64,000 bases of DNA from Crambe crambe (lineage: Eukaryota > Porifera > Demospongiae > Poecilosclerida > Crambeidae), in NCBI GenBank assembly GCA_963924555.1, contig OZ004587.1, forward strand, positions 6,650,075 through 6,714,074. Direction: 5' to 3'. This document shows, in pieces, positions 11,121 through 25,615 of this stretch. Below the pieces are notes generated by a model. It was not told the DNA's origin, made no database searches, and saw nothing but the letters and a program-made list of their open reading frames with translations. Every line of letters begins with the position of its first letter. Positions within the stretch are counted from its first letter, which is position 1. A program made the translations under genes and the position numbers.

Positions 11121-14100
11121 ATTCTTATAGTAAAACTAGATACATATTTTATCTATCTAATTGCAGCAATACATCTCTCTCTCTCTCCCTCCCTTGCTAC
11201 AGAGCTCTACTTACGGAAATGGTATGTCTGCCTGTGGTGATTATTTCTACTGAAAACAAGATCAATAGCAGCTTCCTCAGACCCTCCGTCTCCAGGACGG
11301 CGGGTAAGCAAGGTTTCATCATCCATCATTCGTACTCTCAATTTGTGATTGTCATCTTTTAGCCGCCAGTTGGTCTGTTGAAGCTCTTCATTCTATACAA
11401 CATGGAGGGAAAAGTTCATGTACGTAACTATGGACCTAATAACATATTGTTATGGTGGAACCTCCAAATAATGGACACATTTGGGACCCATCCTTTCGTC
11501 TGTAGAGAGGTTGTCCTCTTTCGGAGGTACAGAGTGTACAGTGGAACCTCCAAATAATGGATACACTTGTAACCCAGCCTTTTGTCCTTTGTAGAGAGGT
11601 AGTCCTCTTTTTTGGAGGTTATAATTTTGTATATACAACATTATATAAGTTAATAAAGGTAGAGAGGTTGTCCTCTTTTGGAGGTTATTTTGTATAGAGT
11701 GTATATACAAAGGTACTTTTAGATTGTCCTTTGTTGAGAGGTTTGTCCTCTTTCAGAGCGTCCTTTTATCAGAGGTTTCTACTGCATTATCCATAGCATG
11801 TGCACCATTTGGATAAATGTTGTGTGTACCCATGTAGCTACCTTTAATCTGATGTTGTTGTACTCAGCTTTGAGTGCTGCACACTCCTTTTTGCAGGCCT
11901 TGTGATGACTTCTCTCTCTGCTGTACTCCTCCTTCAAGTCTTCTTTGGCCTTCTTCAATTCTTCATACTGTTGCCCTGCAATGTCAACACAAGGCAGATG
12001 GAAATAATATGGTAAAGGGTCACCAAGACAAGAGGGCATACGGTAAAGGGTCACCAAGACAAGAGGCATACGGTAAAGGGTCACCAATACAAGATGCATA
12101 CGGTAAAGGGTCATCAAGACAAGAGACACAAGACAAGTGGGATAATCCATTTACTTTGTAGAGAATGCACAACCTCCAAGTATAATGGTAAAAGGAAAAT
12201 AGTAATCAATTTTGCATAGTAGAGAATGCACGACTTCCTTAATGGACCCTGAAAGATTACATGAGACTAACTTACAATCGAAGTATGTCCGATCAGACTC
12301 CATTTCATTGGGAGCCTTGCGTAATCTCTTGATATCCTGACGAAGTTTCTCGTTTTCATGACGAAGTTTCTCATTTTCATGATACAGCTGCATGATTAGG
12401 GTGAGGTCACACTTGGGACACGTTACATCAAAAGTACATCAACATGTACTACATGCATGTACAAGTCATGTCTTCACTATACATCCATGCATGTACTATC
12501 ATGTACATCATGTACTACATCCCAAGTCATGCATGTTATGTCTCGACATGCATGTTATATGTCTCAACATGCATGTATATCTCAACATGCATGCTGTATG
12601 TTTTGACATGCATGTTACATGTCAACTGAGGCAGACGTCTCATTATAATACCCTTACATGCATGTGCAACTGATACTAAAAAAGTGACGACAAAATGTCT
12701 AACAGGATCTCCATGTACCACATGCAAATCTAATATGTACAAGCGTGGGAATGGACCCCAGGAGGCAGGAACGGACATCGTACATACATGTGGCATGCAA
12801 TGTACATGTAGGAGTGACACGAAGAAGCATTCTAAGTAGCCGAAGAATTTGATAGGTCATCACAGAAGCTTGAATTAGTCGGGCAGTGTCTATGTACACG
12901 CTTACTCTCCCCCAAATGGACAGAGATTCTGGACCACACAGAGTCCAGCAGTATTACAGTTCAGTTATTTTCTATGTACGATTGTATTTTTATCTGGTGG
13001 GCAAAAGGGATCTACTTCACTGGACAAGAGATGCGTAAACACATGACATACGAATGGCTCGTGACATGAAAAGTGCTCTGGGAAAAGATACGTTAATTTT
13101 TAAGTGTCAAGCTGGGAGTGTTATGAAAAGGCAACACATTAAGCACACTATTGAAAGAACAGTGTGATGATTATGTATCTTGAAAGGAAAAATCATAACA
13201 TGTACCTATGCCATTCCCAAGGTCAAAATATGTCTTCTTCATGGCATACTTAGCTCTCCATATCTCATGATTACTAGTAGCCTTGGGGCTGAAATTTGGT
13301 GTGGAGATAGTCCAACCATTATAGAACACATGATAATTTCATCAAAGCATGTTTGAGAAATATCAAAATGAACTACTACCATATTTGATTTCCACCTGTG
13401 GGGCTATCTCAATATTGTACATTCATTGCTGTAGTACATACCTGCCCATAGGCGACATCAGAGTTTTGAGCCATGTGCAGCTGCTTTCGGAGCTTTTCAT
13501 TGCTTTTTTCCAACCGTTCTCTCTCTGCTCGTGTGACCTTCAAGTCTTCTTGGATCTCACTTAACTGTCTATTAAAGGCCTAAGTAATAAAATAAGTGTG
13601 CACAATGAGATAGCAGAGAGAGAGAGAGAGAGATTTGCTAAACCCATCATACGTACCTCCATTTGTCTCTCGCATTGTTTGCACTTCTTGCTTCCATGTG
13701 CCCGAGAGGGAGGAGGGTAAAAACTATCTGCAGTCTGCTCGTCATCTCCAGATTCATCACCACGGTGACTACGAGCTTTATCCGACCTACAGTAACCAAG
13801 GAATGAGTGGTTATTCCATTTAATGCACACCACCCAAATGATATTAAAATTATAATTCAGCTGAGCAAAAAAATTTAAATTTCCCACTGGTAAATACCTT
13901 CCATCATTGAAAGTGCGTCTTGTGGACGAGTGTGGATGGTACGAGGAGGAATGGATGGGTGGACTGTCAATGGTGGCACGAGGGTGGACGTTTCCCGTGC
14001 GGTGCCGGAGGTGACTATGGGGGGTGTGGAGGCGTTGTGCCCTCTCATGTTCCATACGTGTCGTTGTCTTGTCTTCAGTATAGATATAATTCTGCAACAG

Positions 14101-17100
14101 GAATCACATAATATTTCAAAATTTGTATAATGGAAATCAATTTTTAGTTACCGCAACCATCTATGGGCCAAGAACAGGTGGCCTTAATAAGGAGGTGACC
14201 TCTTTAGGGAGGTCAAAATGAAATAAGTGCTCTCGGAACTTGGCTTGGTGGAATTTAAGGAGGTTGTAATAGCTGGACCAGAACAAGTGGCCTTAATAGG
14301 GAGGTGGTCTCTTTAGGGAGGTGGCCTCTTTAGGGTAGGCAAGACAAAGAGAAAAGGTTCTGTGTTCATGGATCTACACATATGCATGTTACATGGAGCC
14401 ACACACATGCATGTGACATGATCTATACATGCATGTGACATGGATCCACACGCATGTTACATGGATCCACACATGCATGTTACATGGATCCACACATGCA
14501 TGTTACATGGATCCACACATGTAACACAATGCATGTTACATGGATTCACACATGTAACACACATGCATGTCATATGGATCTACATAGGTAACCACATAAT
14601 GAGAATCATTAAAAACCACAACATGTTGCAATGTGTAACAGAATACCATGTTTACTCCAGAACCAGAATATGTTTACAGGTGAAAGCGCCTCCTTATATT
14701 GACAATCTCTGTGAAGTCCACCAGCCACTGAAGAGAATCAGGTTACCATTGGTCATCTCACCATGACACAAAGCCTTAGTGGCTACACTATTGGTTGGCA
14801 ATACTCATTATCATTTTGGTTTGTTGATAAGTCATCTTAGTGAAGGGTTCCCCCGTAATGAAAGTGTTCTATCACATGCATAGCTTGATGTTATGTATAT
14901 ACATGCAGATCCTGGATCCATATAAAAATGAAACATGTGTGAATCAATGTGCATACATGTGCAGATCCATATAACACGCATGTATGGATGTAACATGCAC
15001 ATGTGATGATCTATGCATGTGTGGATCCATGTAACATGCTAGGGTTCTTCCTATGGATATAACATGCATGATTGTGTGGATCTAGGGTTCTTCCTATTGC
15101 ACATGTGATGGATCTATGCATGTGTGGATCCATGTAACATGTCATGTGTGGATCCAGGGTTCTTCCCAAAGGGTATTAGTCTTGTGTTATAAGGGTCTCT
15201 CCCTAAGGGTGTAGGCATATTAATTACCAGTATCATAATATCATCAATATTCACATCTAACGAAAAATTTGCTGCAGTATCCTGTTAACACAAGCCAAAG
15301 AAAATAGCATACCACCCAATCTTCATCACTCCACACCTTTCCCACCCACTGCTAACCTTTCAAATGGAATAAGCATCTCGTATTTCTAGTCAAGTGATGT
15401 GTTAATCTTAGAGGCAGTTCATTAAGGCTGTATCTTCGTATGTAGCAGTGAGTGATGCAGCTTATGCATGCAACAGAGCAGAACACAAATAATTGGTCAA
15501 AAATATCATATTTTTGCGAAACAACAACTGTTTAATTGACGACATGAGATGTACAAGGATTGGATGTGTGTTAATTCACCTTGAAATGAGGACACTTCTC
15601 TAATCAGGACATTTTTTTCTCTGTCCCATTGCAATATACACCCCTCTAATCAGGACACCTCTCTTATCAGGACACTTTTCAGTGTCCCATTGCAATATAG
15701 ATGTGTATTAATATCTCTCTAATCGTAAAAAGTGTCAACATTGACCATTTGTTATAACAAATTTCAAAAAAAAAACTCGTAGAGTGGGTGATCAGCTCCT
15801 CTGCTGGTGTTATAAATGTGAAATTTGGTTTTTTTAAATTGAGAAAGTTAGAAGTAGATAATTATAGTGAATGATCAAGTAGACTTTGAACACAGGCATC
15901 ATAATCGTGGGTGATCAGCTCTCTGCTGGTGTTTTAAATATGAAATTTGGTTTTAAAAAATTGAGAAAGTTATAGTGAATGATCAAACACAGGCATCATA
16001 TAATCTAATAGGGTCAAGCTTAGAAATGCTCAACATGACACGATTGGAACTCACTCCCACAGCCACTACAAGTGGAGTGCACTTAATCACAATGCACATT
16101 ATTACACACACATAAAGTAAACCAAGGCTAAAATTAGAATACAGAGCCAATATTTTTATCTCAATCCGGAAAAGTTAATTGAAAAGTGCAGTGACGTAGC
16201 CCACCGCACATGAGCTACCCCATCATCATCTTGGAGCAGAGCTTATGGTAACAGCCTGACACCTGACATTTTCCGGCCAATATTGGCATATGTCTGGTCA
16301 TTATTTGTTTGTCAGGACAAAAGTACTGGTCAAAATGACACACTGATGCCAATGTCCAGTTAAATCTATACTTTGTGGGGGACATCATGTCCAGTGAAGA
16401 TATTAAATTTTCTGCAGGACTCACAATGATAGTCAGTCACGGGACATTTTCCGGTCAATTTCTTCATTTGTCCGGTCATTTTCTGCCTCTGCCCGACCAA
16501 TTAGTTTATACATTTAAAACTGCTATTAGGTAATCATGTCCGGACGATAATAGAGTATTACTGTGAGCCCTGAGAGACATTCCAGTGAGTAACGCGCTTA
16601 AATTACAGGCGAATTGGTCATATTTTAACTTTAACTTTAACTAAACACCCCCTGGGCGATTAGATCTACAATAATAGGGGGAAACCCCTACCTATTATAA
16701 TAACAATACAATCCCTACATATGTAGCATATTGAATTAAACACATTCACTTTCACCCCAACCTAACAATACAATCCCTACATATGTTTCAGACTTAAACA
16801 AACATATTCAATTGCATGTTACATATCTCGAATATTCAAGCTCCAGATGCTTTAGTGCTGCATTTGCATACTGTTAGGCATTGAACAGCAGTGATATATA
16901 TATATATATAACCACTCTCAGTTCTGCTGCAGAAAGACTCCAGGTTTTTTGAGCAGCAATTGGAAGGCATGCTTGTCTTGAATTGGGAACAAGTTGTGTG
17001 GGGTTTTCGGAAATGGTTTGGACTCGTTGGTTAGGAAACGACACATTAATTATAGGCTGGAAACTGCATGGAGAGTTCATTGAGACAGGTTTAATACTCT

Positions 17101-19105
17101 TCTGTATCCAGGGACTAACCAACCCACACTGGAAACTTTGAGGAGAAATCAGGAAGATGGAAACCTTTTGGCACTGGTGTGATGGAGAGGTGCCAACAGC
17201 CAACAAAACAACTAGAATGGAACAGGAGAGAGGGAGTCACACAGCTTTGATTCTAACTAGTTAACTACAGATAGAGAAAGTGAGCCAGTTTCTGCTTACT
17301 GCCAGAAGAGGTATTGACTCCCCCTTCCAGCTCCCTGTGTAGACTTACTGTCATCCTGGCAACACCCACCACACTTTCTCAAACATGTCATGAACTACAT
17401 GTACATGTATACACTGTACATGTACCTCATATACCTGTACATGTGCTATACACTACATGTACATGTGAACACTACATACACTACACATACACTACATGTA
17501 CATGCATGCATTGTACATGTATATACTACATGTACAGGCATGCATTCTACATGATGTACACTGCATGCATTACATGAACTACATGACCATGTACATGTTA
17601 TACAATAGCAAAATAGAAGTTACACACTCAGTAAAGCTATTCTTTTGGATTCTAAATTTACATGCAATGCTTCCAATAACTGCAAAATTTTTGCCAAACT
17701 GAATCATTTCCTCAGCACTATCACATTGGAAATGCATACATGCATATAACACATGCATATCTTGCACAAAGCAACATAGTGCGGATGGCCATCATGTTTA
17801 TTTCATGTCGGATGCACCCCCCAACTGTTGAAGACAGCAAGGAACTGTTGGTCCCACAGTGGGTGTCCAGACACCTTAGGGTATGTTTTCCAGGCTGACG
17901 GACACAGAAAATTAGATTTTAAAGGACCTTCTATGTAAATTCGCATAATGTAAATACATCATCCCCGCTAGCCTAATTTAGACGACTAAATTAACATAAC
18001 TGACTTATGTAATATGCTAATCAGTATTTGGGGTAGCAAGAAAACATTATCATAAATATTGAGTTGTCTACAATGGCTGGAGGAGCAAGAGTTCCTCCCG
18101 CTGCCATGTTTAGTCGCCTTGTGTTGACCCGACTCTTTCTCCCACTCCTTCGATGTGTTAGCACCCGCTGACCTCCCATGACCTTATAAGGAAGTCCATG
18201 CAGTCACAACATACATGCATGACCATCGAAGGTGTACATGCAAAAGTACGTTATATACGAAATTGAATATCCGTTTTTTAATTAAATTATCAAATTATGT
18301 AATTGTTTTGTTATTTTGCGTTGATTAAATCATTTCCGATTCCTGTCATGCTTTCCCATGAAAGTTGGAACACCTCTCTTAAAAGTGAATCAATTCTTAG
18401 AAGCAAGAGTCTCATTTAACTACCAAACAGCACTTTTCAAATGTTAAATCCTCACCACTCAATAAGAATGAATACTCCTCTCCTCATAAAGACCTCACTC
18501 GTGAATAGTTTCAAGCAACACAGCATAGCAGTCATTATTCACACTGTTGCCAAGACGGATGATATTACCAAACCTGAATGACCAGAATGCACTAACGAGG
18601 ACCGAAAACAAGGGGGAGGGGGAGGTGAGGTCTCTTTAATTAATTGTATCAACTAGAAGAATTATGTTATTCAATTAAAGAACAGAAAATTTCTCAGCGT
18701 TTGGAATTGGTTCTAATGGACACACCAATCCTAAATATTTTGGTATTGTATGACTGTGTGACTGCCACCAGGTAGAAATCAAATATTAAATGCAGTCGTT
18801 TCTTCATATTTTGATTTCCCATATCTCATGATTACTAATAGCCTTGGGGTTAAAGTTCGGTATGGAGATGGTCCAACCATTATAGAACACAGGATAGGAG
18901 TTTGTGACAATATCATTGAAGTATGTCAGAGAGATGGTTAACTGAATCAAGGCAATTGAAAACATGACAGTTCATTTGTATCATATCATATTGAGGACAC
19001 CTCTATACTAAGGATAATGTTATAAGAGAAATGGTTATTAACCTCTGTACTTATGACAACTCTATACTAAGGACAGTTTCCAAAGTGTCCACAATAGAGA
19101 GGTCC

Positions 19106-19153
<48 letters not shown>

Positions 19154-22100
19154 TCGCCTCCTGCTGGCAGACAGGAATCTGTCCCATACTCTAAATTCAT
19201 GGAAATCTATCAGTGGGAGTGAAAGAGTCCAGGTCTCTCTAGGCATGTAGATTCCATGGGGGAGTGGTCTAGATACACAAAACTTTGACTGGTTCCATAG
19301 AGACCGGCTGGCCGAGATACACAGACATAGACGTATTCACAGTCCCACCGGAGTCGTGAATATCATTAAGCTCATTGAAGTTCGGAATAGAGCAATGCTG
19401 ATTAAGTATATACATAAGCTGTTTTTCCAGAATTAAAGCTTGAATATTGTGTACAGCACCCACCACAAATATCCACTTTAGTATGATCTGAATGATAACA
19501 TATTGTAATGGGATCACCTTTCTATTTCTCCCAACTATTTTTTTGACTTCTCTAAAGGAGATCTCCACCCCATTCCTCAGTACAGAGGTTGAATGATACA
19601 CTAAAGTACAGTGGGACCTCCACTTTGGGACAGAGGTGTCCTCAATATAGAAGTTGTTGAATGATACACTAAAATACAGTGGAACCTCTTTATTGTGGAT
19701 ACCTTGGGACCTTGGAAATTGTCCTCAGTATAGAGGTGTCCTCAATATAGAAGTTGTTGAATGATACATTAAAGTATAGTGGAATGGAAAAGTCCTTTGT
19801 ATAAGTGTGTTCTCAATACAGAGGTCGAATGAGTACAATGGGACGGATTTCTCTATTGTGGACACTTTGGGACCATGGAACATTAAGTAAAAAGTTGCAC
19901 TTGATGGAGAGGTCAAGATGCATAACTCTCCAAATATGGAAACTACATCTTTATTGGCATCCAATTATACCCGCCATCCTAAAAATTCCATGTTCCCTCA
20001 TAAATGGATCACCTTTCCCATCCATAAACTTCTGAAATCAATACACAAGTGTAGTGGTAATTAGAGAACGGTATGCATTGTTGATAACTCGGAAGAACCC
20101 TATGTTTTTCGGTGTGGGTTGACTTTGTTGATATGTAGCCAATTACCCTCCACTGGCTTCAGAAAACAGTGCAAGTGAGATACTAGAGACTCCCACTCTG
20201 CAACCATGGAAACTGTCATGTGCTTTCAGAGGTCACTGGCACCTTTTATAATTGTTGACTTGATTGCATGCATCATATTGTCTCTTCCACCAATAAAACC
20301 ATTTCCCTATTCAGACTTTGATAGGGGCCATTAATGGATCAATATTGATTTATTTCAACAAGGAGAATGTCCTGATTAGAGCCTCATTGTTAACCCAAGG
20401 TAATAGCTTAGGTAGTACAAAACCCAATCTCCAGTCCTATGTTCTATTACAGTGGTCTATTTAGGGAGGTCAAAATAACTGAAAATAGGGACATGGTGGA
20501 GTGGCCTTAATGGAGAGGTGGTCTCATTACAGGGTGGTCTGATTAGACAGGTCACTGTAGCTGGAATAAGTGCTGTTTGGACATGCCTTAATAGAGAGGT
20601 GGTCTCATTACAGGGTGGTCTGATCAAAAGTAGCTGCCATCATTAGAACATTGTGACACAAAGAGAGAATGCATAATTACCTTCCTAATGGAAAGATATT
20701 GGATCAACCAGAGACAAAACTAGACAGAGATGAGATTACGCCTTCTTCTTTTCTCTCCCCCCCCCATAACAATGTGCCTTAAAGTGCTGAAGTGATTGCA
20801 AAGAAAGCATTGCCAAGACTAAACGCGATCAAGGCTAGCTCTCTCTTCCCATAATAATGGAAGACATGCATTTTTTTCCTTTCTTCATGAGTTTCAATAA
20901 GGATGAGACACACCCACTTTATTATTACGCTGCTATCCTTAATTAATTTCACTATTTTTTGAAATTCTCCATTAGCTTGCTGGCTTGTAGGAAAGTCATT
21001 TATAACAAAAATAATACTAAATTTCCTTTCCTCCCCCCTCAACCCTCCCCCTCCTTCGGCCTACTTCCCCTTAAAAGTGAACCCAGATCACACACAAGTA
21101 AGGAATGCATAGCTTACAGAGAAATTGCAAAAACATTCCACATCATGCCTGCACGGATATGCATCTCCTTCAAGCTGTAATTTTTGTGTGGGTAGAATTT
21201 TCGTGGTGTGTATCATTTCTTTTGGTGTATTGATTTTTCAAATCCATGAAAATTTCACACCACAAAAAATTTTAATAGTTGCACACATTTTTATACATGT
21301 CTTCCAATAGCAACAGGACAAGCTGCTTCAAATTCATTGGCCTTTCCAAGGGTGGCTAATTCTGATTGGATTAAGCGGCAGAGACTGTTGGATGTGTTGA
21401 CCCTCCCCCCTCCCCCCTCCCCCCCCCCCACCCCTTCGGGGACTTAGGCCTGTGTAAACCAATTCACTAAATACCTGACAGCACACAAAATACTGTAATT
21501 AACCCAATCACTGACATCTCATACACATTCCATCCCCAATAATGTTATTTCCACACTAAAAATAGATTTCCTCAAAGTTGGCACGTTTGTTACTCTAATG
21601 AGCGCAAAAATAAAAATAAAAAGGATAGCCATAAGATTTAGACTTCGTATTGTCGCTATGATAAAGATTACATTAAGTCCCCCAAAGTGTCCATGATAGA
21701 GATGAATATGTACGAGGATCGAATAAGGAATTTTGTGATTTCAATCAGAAAAATGTACCCACTGACACAGATTCAATGAGTTCATTCCAATACTCTTCCA
21801 TAACAATGATAAGACCATTACTACAGGACCAAGCCCTTCACAGAGAGTAGCCACGGAGACCACCAGCAAAATACAAAGGAAAACAAAAAGTGGCCAAGGT
21901 AATGAATAGGTTAACCAAATATGGTGATTTGCCCTTTTAATTTTATAGTCTTCCTCTCTTTAAAGACCAGCCAATTAGCATGCTAATACGACAGTAGGGG
22001 TGGCTACTCCATTGAAAGGCGTGTTCTAATTGGAAAAATATGACAGTAGGAGTGGCCACCAAGCCATTGATACATTGACAAGGGCGTGTTCTAATTGGAA

Positions 22101-25100
22101 TTAGCATACAAGTAGGACAGTAGGGGTAGCTATACTCTTAACATTATAATTAATAAACATAATTCCAAGGTGTGTTCTAATTGGAAAATAATTATGCAAG
22201 TAAGGGTGGCCACCTAGCTGACACTGATACTAATTTCCCTCAGGCGTGTTCTAATTCTCACACAAAATAATTACATTTGGATACAGTGATTGCATTCAAC
22301 TGACAATTTGATCCATACAGAATTTCAAAGAATCTGCATGGTAGAATTTTGGCATTTACGAGGAGCTGAATTACCACTGCCATGTGTCATTTACATGATG
22401 TTATGTAACATAGTCATAAGCTAAACTTGGCAATTTCAAAACTGTCTGAAGAACAGTATAATTCCAGCGCTGGAACGTGGTACCTGATACCACAGCCCTC
22501 ACTCCCACAGTTGTTAATAAATGGACCAGACGAATGGGGAAATTGTTCGAAATCCCACTGTTAATATGGACTTGACCGCCAGACAGATGGCGGACATACC
22601 ATAGAGCTCTGTTAATGTGGATTTGACAAATAAAAATTGGGCCAGATAAATAGGAAAATTGTCTGGACACACAAGGATAGTTGTAATCTGAAGTGCTGGA
22701 CGATAGCTAGTTCAAATCCCATAGTTGTTAATGTGGATTTGACCAGTAAAAATGGACTAACACTTGATGTATCTATCTATCTATCTATCTACACACTATG
22801 GAATTTTCTCTCCACCTTTCTATGAGTATGGACCCCCACCCCCATCATTCTGTACCTCTGGAGATCTTATCATCTCCTGCCGTCTCTTGCCGATGGTCAT
22901 CTGCTGCTCTTCGGGAGTGCAATCCTCGCTGTCGACGAAGGGGACAGCCCCCACCATTAGCGGTACGGGAGGAGAGGACACGGGATAACGGGTGCCATGC
23001 TGACGAGGTCCCGAAGAGGAGTGGACGACTCCCTGGCGAGACATCTTGGTCCCAGAAGGCGGTCTATGGAGAGGTGGACTGCCCCTACATAATAAGTATA
23101 ACATTGCCATATAAGGTAAATGAGCACTCTATAACATTGCCATATAAGGTAAACGAACACTCTGATAAAGAAGGAGGACAAACCTCTCAACAAAGGACAA
23201 TCTAAAAGTACCTTTGTATATACACTCTATACAAAATAACCTCCAAAAAGCAGACAACCTCTCTACAAAGGACAAAAGGATGGGTCCCAATTGTGTCCGT
23301 TATTCGGACTGTACACTCTGTACCTCCAAAAGAGGACAACCTCTCGACAAAGGACAAAAGGATGGGTCCCAAGTGTGTCCATTATTCGGAGGTTCCACTA
23401 CATCTTTGATTGGCCAGCTTGCAAGAGCGACAAAGGTTAGAAGAGATCAGAGTACAAAAAAATGAAAGAGATCAATTTTCTGATCCCGACAGATAAGCCA
23501 CCATTAGACCACAAGGTTATTAATAAAACGAAGATCTTGATTACAATATTTTTCAGACCACATTAGACAAAAAAATCTGTTCACCAGAGTCGGCAGTGGT
23601 TGGCTTAAAACCACAAAAAAGACATAATAATATCCCTGTCATGTCACATGAGCACACTGCTATTACATTACGGGCCATACTATATTTATTGGTAGTTATG
23701 CAGGGTTCAATTAATTAATACTTTAATTTGCATTGTGGACTATATATATATATATATATATAGCAAACAAACTAAACAAACAAACAAACAAACAAACAAA
23801 CAAACAAACAAACAAGTGAACAAGATAAACAGACAAATAAATAAACAGATAAACATGAGTGCAGTGAGTGAGTGAGTGAGTGAGTCTTTGGGAAGTATTC
23901 TTAAAAATCTACTAATAATTATTGGTACACGACTTAACATAATTATCTAGTGGACATTTTGGGGCCAGCCTTATAGAGAGATTTCCACTCTTCAGAGGTT
24001 CAATTTTGTATTAGCAGTATGGCTTGGTTCCGTTCCTTGAAAAAATTCTGGGTTTTTTTTTTGCATTGCGTCCTGAGTTTAATGATTGGTAGAAGGGATA
24101 ACACCTTGTACCACCATGCCCACATTGGTTAGCAATTTGGTGGCCAAAACACCAGTGACACCAACCACTACTGAGGGTGGGGATGACCAGACCTGCCCGG
24201 AGGTCAGAGTCCTAGGGCTTCTTTCGTAATTATCAAGGCTAGGGGAAGGAGGGAATCCCTTCCTCCTCTTCCTCTCTCCTCTTCCCCCCTCCCCCTTCCA
24301 TATAATCACCTGCTGTAGCTGGGATCCTGATCGTACATATGATGGTTGAAAGGAGGTGCATGAACTGTCTGCTGTTGCTTGACGAACTGGAGCAAGGAAT
24401 TGATCTTATATCGTCCCTCTCCATTAGTGGGGATCACATCCATCACCTCCCGGTGGTTCAAATTGAAATGACGGCACACGTTAGGCAGATCTTCCCTGTG
24501 GGTAGAGAAGACAAAATCTTCATATAATAAATCATTGGCAGGAAAAAAATTTTTTTGGCAAAATTTTGAGTTTGAGTAATATTATACTTTGCAGACATGC
24601 AGAGTGTCGCCATTACATAATACATACTTTGCAGACATGCAGTTAAATAAACAAACGTGACACCCACACACTCAGCCTAATATTGCAAAGAGAGAGAGCA
24701 TGACACCAGCAACAAACAACGTAGTCAAATACACACTGCTTAAGGTGTTGGGCAAGTAGAAGTCCTAGAAGTCACAGGGGTAGCAAAGGACAAAGGGAAC
24801 CTGGATTCTCGCACAAGTCTAAACTAGTTTGCATATAAGGGACTTGTTCTGAACGTAAGAGCAATAGAGGATTTTGCATATAATTACATGGATGCAATCT
24901 AGGTATATTATTTGCATTCAATTGAGAACTGTTTTCTCAATTCCTAACCAAATTTAACCAGGTCATAGATAGAGTGGGTGATCAGCTCTCTGCAGACATA
25001 GTGATTAAAGGTATCAAGAGAGTGCCAAATAAAAATAAATATTAAAATAAATGCTGTTCATGATACTAATTTTCCTCCTCTAAATAGAGACGAAATCACA

Positions 25101-25471
25101 TTCTCGGCTACATCAACAAACTACTCTTTTTCTAACACTTCCCTTTTGGGAAAGAACAGAGGCTCTCTCTTTTAAGTTTGATCCTATCAACTGCGTTTCC
25201 AAATTAGACGAGAGCAATTACTTTCATTGTTATGGGAAAAGATCTCTCTAATCTTGCATCTTGCATTCAAGTGAAAATTGCTTCCTCAAACAAAAATTGC
25301 ATATTTGGTGCCAGGGTAATCACTGATCTTTAGAACAGCAAATTAGTCTCATCACTTAACCACTCAATGTCCTGGTAATTATAGGACATTGATATAATTA
25401 TGTCCTATTATTTTTTTATGGTTAACACTTCAATTTTTCAAAACCAAAAGAGCTATTGGTCTGACTAAACC

Positions 25472-25547
<76 letters not shown>

Positions 25548-25550
25548 ACT

Positions 25551-25615
<65 letters not shown>

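Noticed and set aside
16874-17206. 110-codon - strand open frame
   Set aside because: No recognisable family, starts in a (TA)n run, no splice context; most likely chance in intron DNA.
20779-21180. Open frames on both strands near 21 kb
   Set aside because: No domain, A/T-biased composition and mutual overlap; treated as non-coding intron.
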